This document shows positions 6,482 to 12,473 of a DNA stretch of 12,473 bases, one piece after another. This DNA is from Anaerolineales bacterium (GTDB taxonomy: Bacteria > Chloroflexota > Anaerolineae > Anaerolineales > Villigracilaceae): assembly GCA_025938055.1 (NCBI GenBank), contig JAICQC010000092.1:1-12473 (forward strand). The letters are read 5' to 3'. The position numbers were made by a program, and so were the translations under genes. The first letter of the stretch is position 1, and every line of letters starts with the position of its first letter. The notes under the pieces are model-generated. The model was not told the DNA's origin. It made no database searches and worked only from the letters and a program-made list of their open reading frames with translations.

Positions 6482-8548
6482 ATGACAAATTTGCGCAAGT
6501 TTGGCCATACTCCTCTGCTGGAAATCTTAATGATTTTGGCAATTGCTGCGGTCATTTACTTGCCCAATCTTAGCCAGGCAACAATATATCGTGACGATTG
6601 GTATTACGTTATGGATCGCCTGATTGGCGGCCCGGGGGTATACCAGGAAATGTTCAGCATTGATCGTCCGGCTCGGGGGCTGCTTTTTGAAGCCTATTTT
6701 CAATTATTTGGTATACAACCTTTCCCTTATCATATGAGCTCGTTTCTCTGGCGAGTTGCTGGTGGTTTGGCTGCTTTATGGCTTTTTCGCCAGCTATGGC
6801 CTCGTCAACGCCTGGCTACCTTTGTGATGGCGCTCTTATTTGTGCTCTACCCGGGCTACATCCGCTGGATGGAGGGCTTTGAAGACCAACCCGGAATCCT
6901 TAGCTCGTTTTTAGAAACTCTTTCCATTGCCCTGACACTGCAAGCCATAAGGACAACGCGAACGATTTCCAAAATTCTTGTGTGGACAGGCTCCATTCTT
7001 ACTGGCTGGGCTTATATAGCGCTGGTTGATTTTTCGTTTGGTATGGAAGTCTTCAGATGGCTTTGCGTATTTTTACTGGTCAGTCACGATCGGGAAACAC
7101 TGCCCTTCGTCCAAAAAGGTATTGCGTCCACTCGCGCCTGGGGAATTGCAGCTTTGATCCCGGTTGGCTTTCTGTTCTGGAGGTTCTTCCTGTTTGATAA
7201 TGAACGCACAGCAACAGATGTTGGACTACAACTCGGTTATCTGGTCGCTTCTCCTTTATTTACCGGGATGTGGTGGTTGGCGCGGCTTTTTCAAAGTGCT
7301 GTCAATGTGGCAATCCTAGCATGGGGCGCGCCACTCTTCCAAAGCTTGTTTGAAATTGGTTTGTCCAATATTATGATTGGCATACTGATTGCGGGAGTTG
7401 CAGTCATCCTCTTCTTGGGGGTAAGCTTCTTGATTTGGAGGATGGAAGATGATGTAAACAAAACAGATGCAGTTTCAAATGGGAATTGGCAGTCAGAAGC
7501 GATCTGGGTCGGGATGGCGGGTGTCTTTGCAGGTGTCTTGCCCGTCATCGTAGCCAATCGTTATGTATTATTCGGAGCCTATTCGCATTATGCTTTGCCT
7601 GGGTCTCTGGCTAGTGTGATGGTGGTAGCTGGAATAACTTTTCTCATAAATTCACACAATGTTCGACTCGGCGTTATAGCTGTACTCGTCTTATTGGCTG
7701 CACTCACTCACTATACAGCTTCTTTGCACATACTCCACGAAGAGCAGGCAATTGCAAACTTCTGGCAACAAGTTGTGTGGCGAGCTCCAGGAATAAGAGC
7801 AGGAACCACTCTAGTTGTAAACTATCCATCTATTAATTATGCTGAAGATACGGACGCAGTTGCCGGCCCCGCCAACTTTATCTATTTCCCTGAGCAAACC
7901 AATCAAATTCCGGCTGTGTATCAATTGGGTGCGTTGCCCCAAATGGATTATATAACCAAGGATGTGTTTGGAGGTGGCAACAGATCGTATGGCTATCGAA
8001 CTCATGTGGGAGAGATTAATTACAATAATATACTGGTCATAAGCCAGCCCGTCCAAAACGCATGCGTCCATATGATCGATTCGCAATGGCCCCGGTACTC
8101 AGAACAGGATTCGGATCAAATTCTTCTCCTTGGTCAATATTCAAACGTCCAGAATGTATTGGTCGATGTGAGTGCGCCTCACCCGGCAGAATTTATTTTT
8201 GGGCCGGAGCCAGCTCATACATGGTGTTATTACTATCAGCAGGCAGAACTGGCGCTTCAGGAAGAGAACTGGGAAAAAATCGTTCGACTTGGAGATGAAG
8301 TAGCCCAGCTAAAACTGAGTCCAAATGATCGGATCGAGTGGGCGCCCTTTTTGCAGGCCTATGCTTTTATGGGTGATGAGAAAGCATTTAAAACGACCGC
8401 GATAAAAATGGACATCACTCCATTTGTGCGAAGAGAAGCCTGCCGCACCCTGCTCAAAATGCAGGAGATGGAGTTTACGTTTATACCCGAAATTCAATCT
8501 CTGATGGATGAGAGATTGTGCCGTGGTCAGACAGAGCTAGACCCATAG
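6482..8548 (+). CDS. Polytopic membrane protein, GT-C glycosyltransferase-like, with TPR-like tail
   Basis: 688 aa. Residues about 12-30 form a first transmembrane helix, followed at once by 'IYRDDWYY' (35-42). An acidic Asp pair in the first outer loop is the typical location of the catalytic acid in GT-C fold enzymes that use polyprenyl-phosphate sugars (Dol-P-Man/ArnT-like). Roughly ten to twelve hydrophobic segments reach to about residue 415. A soluble region follows, whose last part (about 579-660, 'YYQQAELALQEENWEKI') has the helical pattern of TPR repeats. I infer transfer of a sugar, or another lipid-linked group, at the outer membrane face; no other conserved motif confirms the activity, so 'membrane protein of unknown function' is the safe alternative. 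The ribosome site is weak (AAGAG). Base composition is visibly more A+T-rich than in the flanking genes, which may point to separate acquisition. Confidence 0.75.
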   Translation: MTNLRKFGHTPLLEILMILAIAAVIYLPNLSQATIYRDDWYYVMDRLIGGPGVYQEMFSIDRPARGLLFEAYFQLFGIQPFPYHMSSFLWRVAGGLAALWLFRQLWPRQRLATFVMALLFVLYPGYIRWMEGFEDQPGILSSFLETLSIALTLQAIRTTRTISKILVWTGSILTGWAYIALVDFSFGMEVFRWLCVFLLVSHDRETLPFVQKGIASTRAWGIAALIPVGFLFWRFFLFDNERTATDVGLQLGYLVASPLFTGMWWLARLFQSAVNVAILAWGAPLFQSLFEIGLSNIMIGILIAGVAVILFLGVSFLIWRMEDDVNKTDAVSNGNWQSEAIWVGMAGVFAGVLPVIVANRYVLFGAYSHYALPGSLASVMVVAGITFLINSHNVRLGVIAVLVLLAALTHYTASLHILHEEQAIANFWQQVVWRAPGIRAGTTLVVNYPSINYAEDTDAVAGPANFIYFPEQTNQIPAVYQLGALPQMDYITKDVFGGGNRSYGYRTHVGEINYNNILVISQPVQNACVHMIDSQWPRYSEQDSDQILLLGQYSNVQNVLVDVSAPHPAEFIFGPEPAHTWCYYYQQAELALQEENWEKIVRLGDEVAQLKLSPNDRIEWAPFLQAYAFMGDEKAFKTTAIKMDITPFVRREACRTLLKMQEMEFTFIPEIQSLMDERLCRGQTELDP

Positions 8549-8577
8549 CGCCAGAGCATTTGCAACGTACATGGAGC

Positions 8578-8584
8578 AAAAGGA
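8578..8584 (+). promoter_or_regulatory. Ribosome binding site deciding the hydantoinase start
   Basis: AAAAGGA ends 7 nt before the ATG at 8592. The in-frame ATG at 8571, seven codons upstream, has no such site and lies in front of this purine run. The start at 8592 also gives the family-typical opening 'MAILIKNGTLIT'. Confidence 0.7.
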
Positions 8585-8591
8585 TCACAGA

Positions 8592-10004
8592 ATGGCAATC
8601 CTGATAAAAAACGGCACCCTCATCACCACCACTCAAACGTTCGAAGCGGACATCTTAATCGAAGGCGAAACGATTTCTTTAATTGGAAAAGGTCTTCAAT
8701 ATTCAAGCGCTGAAATCATCGACGCGTCAGGCAAGCTCATCATGCCGGGTGGGATCGACCCTCACGTGCATCTCGATCTGCCAATGTTTGGCACAGTCTC
8801 TTCGGATGATCACTACACCGGGCATAAAGCTGCGGCATTCGGCGGGACAACAACGGTCATGGATTTTGTTGTATTGGAGCCGGAAGGTTTTCAGCACTCT
8901 GTCGATCTCTGGTTTGAAAAATCCGCCAAAGCCGCGGTCGATTATTCCTTCCATATGAACCTGACTCGCTTCGATGAGAAGATCGCCAGGGAAATCCCAT
9001 CCCTGCGAGAGATGGGAATCACGACTCTCAAGGTATTCACCGCCTATAATGGACGCCTGCGCGTCGATGATGGGAGCATCTTCCGGGCGATGCAGGTCGC
9101 GGGAGACAACGGCATGCTGGTGATGGCGCACTGCGAGAACGGTGATGTTATCGAGACGCTGACCGGGCAAGCCATTGCCGCGGGACACACAACGCCCGAA
9201 TGGCACGCTCTAACGAGACCCGGCTGGGGCGCGGTGGAATCGACTCTCAGGGTGGCGGGCATGGCGTCTGCGGCGGATGCGAGCGTTTACATCGTCCACA
9301 TGAATATGGCGGGCGAAGTGGATCTGCTCAAGTATGCGCGCGAGCGCGGCGTCAGGGTGATGGGAGAGACCTGCCCACAGTATTTGTTCTTCACAATCGA
9401 TGACCTGCGCCGCCCGGATGGCGCGAAGTGGATCTGCTCGCCGCCGATGCGTTCCGCGCAGGATAACGCGCGACTATGGGAAGGGTTGTCGGAGGGAATT
9501 CTGCAGACAGTCGGTACGGACCATTGCCCGTTCTTCTTTGATGGAACCCGGTCCATTGTCTATGAATGGCGCGAGGTCGCCATCCCCGGGAAAGAGCTGG
9601 GAACGGATGACTTCACAAAGATCCCGAACGGATTGCCCGGTATCGAAGACCGTTTGCCTGTCCTGTGGACCACCGGCGTGCGTACCGAAAAGATCAACGT
9701 GAATCAATTCGTCGCCTATACCAGCACGAACCCGGCGAAGATCTTTGGTCTGTACCCACGCAAAGGTGCGCTGCTGGCTGGCTCGGATGCAGATCTTGTC
9801 ATTTGGGACCCTGAAAAGAAATTGACGTACGGCATCGCGCACGCACATCAGCGCACGGACTATAACCTGTATGAAGGCTGGGAATTGACAGGCATGCCTG
9901 AAAAGGTGTTCCTGCGCGGCAAGTTGATCGTGGACGGAGAGCAGTGGCTGGGGAAGGCAGGGGATGGTCAGTTCCTGAAGCGTGAAGAAGGCGAAGTTTT
10001 GTAA
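8592..10004 (+). CDS. Dihydropyrimidinase / D-hydantoinase (cyclic amidohydrolase)
   Basis: 470 aa, typical length for the hydantoinase/dihydropyrimidinase branch of the amidohydrolase superfamily. It opens the ring of dihydropyrimidines or 5-substituted hydantoins to N-carbamoyl amino acids. All metal ligands of the binuclear zinc centre can be seen: His58 and His60 in 'DPHVHLD', the carboxylated Lys147 in 'LKVFTAYNG', His180 in 'MAHCENG', His236 in 'IVHMN', and Asp310 in 'GTDHCPF'. The N- and C-terminal beta-sandwich halves are present ('ILIKNGTLIT' and 'GSDADLVIWDP' near the end). The gene follows the membrane protein by 43 nt and precedes a beta-carbonic-anhydrase-like gene by 8 nt. Dihydropyrimidinase, hydantoinase and phenylhydantoinase cannot be separated from the sequence alone. 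No N-carbamoyl amidohydrolase or dihydropyrimidine dehydrogenase lies in the window. Confidence 0.9.
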   Translation: MAILIKNGTLITTTQTFEADILIEGETISLIGKGLQYSSAEIIDASGKLIMPGGIDPHVHLDLPMFGTVSSDDHYTGHKAAAFGGTTTVMDFVVLEPEGFQHSVDLWFEKSAKAAVDYSFHMNLTRFDEKIAREIPSLREMGITTLKVFTAYNGRLRVDDGSIFRAMQVAGDNGMLVMAHCENGDVIETLTGQAIAAGHTTPEWHALTRPGWGAVESTLRVAGMASAADASVYIVHMNMAGEVDLLKYARERGVRVMGETCPQYLFFTIDDLRRPDGAKWICSPPMRSAQDNARLWEGLSEGILQTVGTDHCPFFFDGTRSIVYEWREVAIPGKELGTDDFTKIPNGLPGIEDRLPVLWTTGVRTEKINVNQFVAYTSTNPAKIFGLYPRKGALLAGSDADLVIWDPEKKLTYGIAHAHQRTDYNLYEGWELTGMPEKVFLRGKLIVDGEQWLGKAGDGQFLKREEGEVL

Positions 10005-10012
10005 AAGGGATT

Positions 10013-10390
10013 ATGCCAAAAACCAAACCTGCCATTCATTGCGACGCGCTGGTCGTGCACTGCATGGATTACCGCCTGCAAAAGTTCCTCCAGCCGTGGA
10101 TCACGGTCCGCTTTGGGTATGACAATTTCGACATTATCTCACTGGTGGGCGGCGTGCATGACTACGAAATGGTTCTCAAGTATGTCCAGCTCGCCATGCA
10201 GATCCATGGCATCAACACCGTCTGTCTGATCAATCATGAAGACTGCCGCGGGTACGGACGCGAGGGAACCTATAAGCGGCACAAGCATGATCTACTGGAT
10301 GCGCAATCAAAAATCCATGCCTTGTTTCCAGCTCTTAAGGTGGAAGCGTTTTACCTTCACTTGAATGGTGAGTTTGAACGTATTGAATAG
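10013..10390 (+). CDS. Compact beta-carbonic-anhydrase-like protein
   Basis: 125 aa, clearly shorter than most beta-class carbonic anhydrases (about 160-230 aa). The two metal motifs are intact: C17-M-D19-Y-R21 in 'VVHCMDYRLQ' and H75-E-D-C78 in 'LINHEDCRGYG', which give Cys, His and Cys zinc ligands plus the Asp/Arg dyad. The central 'LVGGVHDYE' corresponds to the glycine-rich strand of the family. The protein ends just after a final strand, 'AFYLHLNGEFERIE', so it looks complete and not truncated. The ribosome site AAAAGGG overlaps the hydantoinase stop codon, which indicates an operon. Likely role: reversible CO2 hydration, or a related unassigned reaction. Short family members often lack a tested activity. 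Confidence 0.75.
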   Translation: MPKTKPAIHCDALVVHCMDYRLQKFLQPWITVRFGYDNFDIISLVGGVHDYEMVLKYVQLAMQIHGINTVCLINHEDCRGYGREGTYKRHKHDLLDAQSKIHALFPALKVEAFYLHLNGEFERIE

Positions 10391-10506
10391 TATTGCAGGC
10401 CCTGCTTTTCGCAGATATCTTGCCCGTAGGGTATCCCGCGTTGGCGGGGCAGCCTGACATGTTTTGAATGCACGGTCTTTGCCGGTTGTCACACCCACAC
10501 AGTCTT
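10391..10506. other. Noncoding stretch between convergent operons, with hairpins
   Basis: A 116-bp gap between the carbonic-anhydrase-like gene and the end of the acyltransferase gene. It contains GCAGG-C-CCTGC (10395-10405) followed by TTTT, a weak terminator candidate for the plus strand. A second hairpin is CCCGC-GTTG-GCGGG (10435-10448). No gene is visible, and the rest shows no clear signal. Confidence 0.4.
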
Positions 10507-11178
10507 CTATTTTTCGCGGGATGCGGTCAGTTCTTTTAACCGCGGATGATCCGCATACACCCCGCGATACTTTTCCGGCAATAGCGCCGCGATACGGCAC
10601 ATAATTTCATCGGTATAGCCCTTCAGCGCTTCATCACGATTCTCTCGAGGAAGCGGCGGCAATGTGAACGCCACTCCTGCTGTCAATATAATATGACTGC
10701 GGCGGAAGCGTTTGAGATTGCCCAAAATATTTTTATCCTCCGTGCCGGTGATTCCCACGGGGATAATGGGTCGGTCTAGTTTTGTGGCAAGATAACTGAC
10801 GCCCGGCTTGCCTTCGATCAACGCACCGGTTCGGGAACGCGTTCCCTCCGGCGCGATGACCAGAATATTGTTCTCCTCCATCAGCGAGATAATCTTGCGC
10901 AGGGCTTTGATATCGGGGTTGAAACGGTCGATGAAGATAAAGTTGAAGTGTTTTCCCACCCAGCGAAACAGACCAACCTCCTGCCATTTTTCTCCGATCA
11001 CCACGAACATATCCCAGCGGTCGATGGCGTAGAACGCGATGGGAACGTCCACAATTCCAAGATGGTTGGTGGCGATCACAAAGCTGTTGTCCTTCGGCAG
11101 GTTGTCATAGCCTCTGACTTCGACGCGGGCAATAAGATTGAAAATAAGCCGGATAAGCCCGCGGATGATATTACGCAT
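10507..11178 (-). CDS. PlsC-family 1-acylglycerol-3-phosphate acyltransferase (downstream copy)
   Basis: 223 aa. Predicted membrane-associated acyltransferase that adds a fatty acyl group to a lysophospholipid or related acceptor. The catalytic motif is N-H39-L-G-I-V-D44 (HX4D). The acceptor-binding motif is P-E111-G-T-R-S (EGTRS), and the proline-containing block 'RPIIPVGITGTED' follows. An N-terminal amphipathic or hydrophobic stretch (about 4-17) would anchor it to the membrane. Length is close to the small PlsC type (220-250 aa). Its ATG overlaps the stop of the neighbouring paralogue in ATGCGTAA (8-nt overlap), so translation is probably coupled. It is not certain to be the housekeeping PlsC; glycolipid or ornithine-lipid acyltransferases share these motifs. 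Confidence 0.87.
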   Translation of the reverse strand: MRNIIRGLIRLIFNLIARVEVRGYDNLPKDNSFVIATNHLGIVDVPIAFYAIDRWDMFVVIGEKWQEVGLFRWVGKHFNFIFIDRFNPDIKALRKIISLMEENNILVIAPEGTRSRTGALIEGKPGVSYLATKLDRPIIPVGITGTEDKNILGNLKRFRRSHIILTAGVAFTLPPLPRENRDEALKGYTDEIMCRIAALLPEKYRGVYADHPRLKELTASREK

Positions 11179-11839
11179 GAGAATCCAATAATTCCTTCAA
11201 GCGCGGATGATCGCCATAGACCCCGCGGTATTTTTCGGGGAGTAACGCCGCGATCTGGCACATGATCTCATCGGTTGCCTGCCGCATCGCTTCTTCGCGT
11301 CCCTTGCCTTTTGGGATCTCAATCGTGAGCAGGTCGGCTGCTGTGACGGTGATCTTCGAGCGCCGGAAGCGCTTCAGGTTTTCGAGCACGCGGCGGTCCT
11401 CGGTGCCAGTCGCCGCGACGGGCAATACGGGATAACCGCTCTTGCTCGCCAGGAACGCGACGCCCATTTTGCCCGGCTGCAATGCCTCGGTCCTGGAGCG
11501 GGTCCCTTCGGGCGCGATCACCAGCAAGCCGCCCTGCTTCATACGGTCCAGGATTTGCCTCAGCGCAGAATAATCTGCATCGAAGCGGTTGAGCCAGACC
11601 GCGTTTGCCGCGCGCCCGATTGCTCCAAAGAGCGGATGATCCTTATATTTTTCGGCGACCGGCATAATGATGTCTTCACGGTCCAGAATGCACAACAGCG
11701 CGGCAGTGTCGAGCCGTCCCAGATGATTGGCAGCGACGATCACGTTCCCCTCCGGGAGCTTCTCGAGGCCACTGACCTCAATATCGGCGATGATCTTCAT
11801 AAAAAAGCGGACGATGGAGCGCAATGTTCTGAATTTCAT
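11171..11839 (-). CDS. PlsC-family acyltransferase (upstream copy)
   Basis: 222 aa from the ATG at 11839. Same fold and motif positions as its neighbour: N-H39-L-G-R-L-D44 and P-E111-G-T-R-S, with no gap between the two proteins up to that point. The C-terminal part is nearly shared ('DEIMCQIAALLPEKYRGVY'), while the N-terminal half and the pocket region differ more. The in-frame ATG at 11917 would add 26 residues, but that start lies inside a terminator hairpin and the extra residues merely translate a DNA repeat, so I reject it. No ribosome site precedes 11839. TACAAT (11852-11847 on the minus strand) lies 7 nt before the ATG, compatible with a leaderless transcript. The two genes form a minus-strand operon. 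Confidence 0.85.
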   Translation of the reverse strand: MKFRTLRSIVRFFMKIIADIEVSGLEKLPEGNVIVAANHLGRLDTAALLCILDREDIIMPVAEKYKDHPLFGAIGRAANAVWLNRFDADYSALRQILDRMKQGGLLVIAPEGTRSRTEALQPGKMGVAFLASKSGYPVLPVAATGTEDRRVLENLKRFRRSKITVTAADLLTIEIPKGKGREEAMRQATDEIMCQIAALLPEKYRGVYGDHPRLKELLDSHA

Positions 11840-11856
11840 AGCGGCAATTGTACAAT

Positions 11857-11893
11857 AAGCGCAGCAATCCTGGGGACAAGCGCAGCAGTCCTG
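11857..11893. repeat. Two 16-bp direct repeats, 21-bp period
   Basis: AAGCGCAGCAATCCTG (11857-11872) and AAGCGCAGCAGTCCTG (11878-11893) differ at one base and are offset by 21 bp, two helical turns. They lie directly upstream of the -10-like TACAAT and the start of the acyltransferase operon. This spacing would suit a dimeric or paired regulator binding one DNA face. The repeat could also be a neutral duplication. Confidence 0.55.
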
Positions 11894-11895
11894 TG

Positions 11896-11931
11896 AATAA
11901 AAAACGTGACACTCCAACAGGGTGCCACGTT
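11896..11931 (-). terminator. Rho-independent terminator on the minus strand
   Basis: Reading the minus strand, AACGTGGCAC (11931-11922) pairs with GTGTCACGTT (11912-11903) over 10 bp with one G-T, loop of 9 nt, followed by TTTTTTATT. It ends the PilZ gene and separates it from the acyltransferase operon. The plus-strand side has no T-tract. Confidence 0.85.
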
Positions 11932-11959
11932 AGGGGTAGAAGTTGAAAACTCCGGGAGG

Positions 11960-12346
11960 CTATCTCCACAAAAAGTCGTCGGAGCTTTTATTCTTCATCG
12001 TGTTCTGCGAGCCGTATTTTTCGAACATGCGCTGGAAAATCGCCATGTCGCTGGGAGCCATGTTGACGATCTCGAAGCCGACATTGTATGTATTGGGGTC
12101 CACATGGTCCGTGCGGCACCATTTGCTGCGGGCAACAAACACCATCGAATTTTTGTCCGCGACATCCGCGGTCAACTGGATTTGCATTCTGAAATCCTGC
12201 CCGGGGGGGATCTGTTTTGGGCAGTCCAGCCGGAAGCCGGCGGTGCTGATATCCGTAAGATATCCGATCAACTGTTTACTCAGGTCGTCTGTAACTTGCA
12301 TGTAGTAGGTAAAGTCACGACGCGAAATCTTTCGCTTGTCTGGCAT
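11960..12346 (-). CDS. PilZ-domain protein (candidate c-di-GMP receptor)
   Basis: 128 aa, a single PilZ domain with little else. The two c-di-GMP-binding signatures are present: RKISR (residues 5-9, an RxxxR motif) near the N-terminus and DISTAG (a DxSxxG motif) in 'YLTDISTAGFRLD'. The remaining 'PGQDFRMQIQL' and 'VGFEIVNM' segments fit the beta-barrel and the family's final strand. The family responds to cyclic di-GMP to control motility, adhesion or exopolysaccharide; which of these applies is unknown. The start at 12346 is backed by AAAGGAG 8 nt upstream. In-frame Met codons further upstream (to 12445) would place the promoter inside the coding region. Single-gene unit with its own terminator. 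Confidence 0.87.
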   Translation of the reverse strand: MPDKRKISRRDFTYYMQVTDDLSKQLIGYLTDISTAGFRLDCPKQIPPGQDFRMQIQLTADVADKNSMVFVARSKWCRTDHVDPNTYNVGFEIVNMAPSDMAIFQRMFEKYGSQNTMKNKSSDDFLWR

Positions 12347-12371
12347 GATATTCGCTCCTTTCCTTCCTGTA

Positions 12372-12400
12372 AGTATAAAACAAGTGTAACCATGTTTCCA
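12372..12400 (-). promoter_or_regulatory. Sigma70-type promoter of the PilZ gene
   Basis: On the minus strand, -35 TGGAAA (12400-12395, 4 of 6), 17-nt spacer and -10 TATACT (12377-12372, 5 of 6). Transcription would start near 12365, leaving a leader of about 20 nt that contains the ribosome site. The region 12401-12473 is A+T-rich without a visible gene. Confidence 0.6.
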
Positions 12401-12473
12401 TAGTAAAAAAATAACAGATTTGTAATTATTCATGATTTCTGCCAACTATTGGGGATTTGCAGGCTTTGTCTTC

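Noticed and set aside
11840..11917. Cysteine-rich N-terminal extension of the acyltransferase (QDCCACP-QDCCAYC).
   Set aside because: It is the translation of the 21-bp DNA repeat, and its ATG lies within the terminator hairpin of the preceding gene.
11906..12403. A 165-codon plus-strand open frame.
   Set aside because: It is antisense to the PilZ gene, which has both family motifs, a ribosome site and a promoter.
1..12473. CRISPR array, phage or defence island.
   Set aside because: There are no regularly spaced repeats, and no Cas, nuclease, integrase or structural phage genes; the genes are mostly metabolic and membrane related.

Overview
The window is bacterial. It is a mosaic of short operons of metabolic and membrane genes, on both strands, with noncoding and repeat-like DNA between them. 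I know similar short conserved proteins and PLP-enzyme neighbourhoods from Chloroflexota, especially Anaerolineae-like genomes. That assignment is recall-based inference, because no rRNA or other marker gene lies here. Most genes have clear purine-rich Shine-Dalgarno sites, and mean base composition is moderate to GC-rich. The exception is the large membrane protein gene at 6482-8548, which looks more A+T-rich.

Layout on the left. A noncoding, MITE-like foldback element (about 5-218) with 10-13 bp terminal inverted repeats opens the window. A plus-strand cluster follows: an SGNH/GDSL hydrolase, a class I O-methyltransferase and a MalY/PatB-type PLP C-S lyase. The last two are tightly coupled. 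A hairpin terminator closes this unit at 2861-2895. Next come about 220 bp of noncoding DNA holding a REP-like hairpin, then a small two-helix membrane protein on the minus strand and a divergent small P-loop kinase on the plus strand.

Centre. A gene for an unassigned fold-type II PLP enzyme (cysteine synthase/TrpB-like, 488 aa) lies behind the best regulatory region in the window. This has a TTGTGA-N17-TATAAT promoter and a perfect 17-bp palindrome of the GntR/FCD type at the expected start of transcription. The leader has two segments that can form either a local hairpin or a full 15-bp long-range duplex. A strong terminator ends the gene. A conserved protein of unknown function and a 688-aa polytopic GT-C-like membrane protein with a TPR-like tail follow.

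Right. A dihydropyrimidinase/hydantoinase gene sits 8 nt ahead of a compact beta-carbonic-anhydrase-like gene, which suggests one unit for cyclic ureide hydrolysis and CO2/bicarbonate handling. On the minus strand, two overlapping paralogous PlsC-type acyltransferases are preceded by a 21-bp-period direct repeat. Upstream of them is a PilZ-domain gene with its own promoter and terminator.

I found no CRISPR array, tRNA, rRNA, transposase or phage gene. I see no clear multi-gene novel defence or mobile system. The most unusual signals are the regulated leader of the PLP enzyme, the foldback element, the duplicated acyltransferases and the hydantoinase/carbonic-anhydrase pair.
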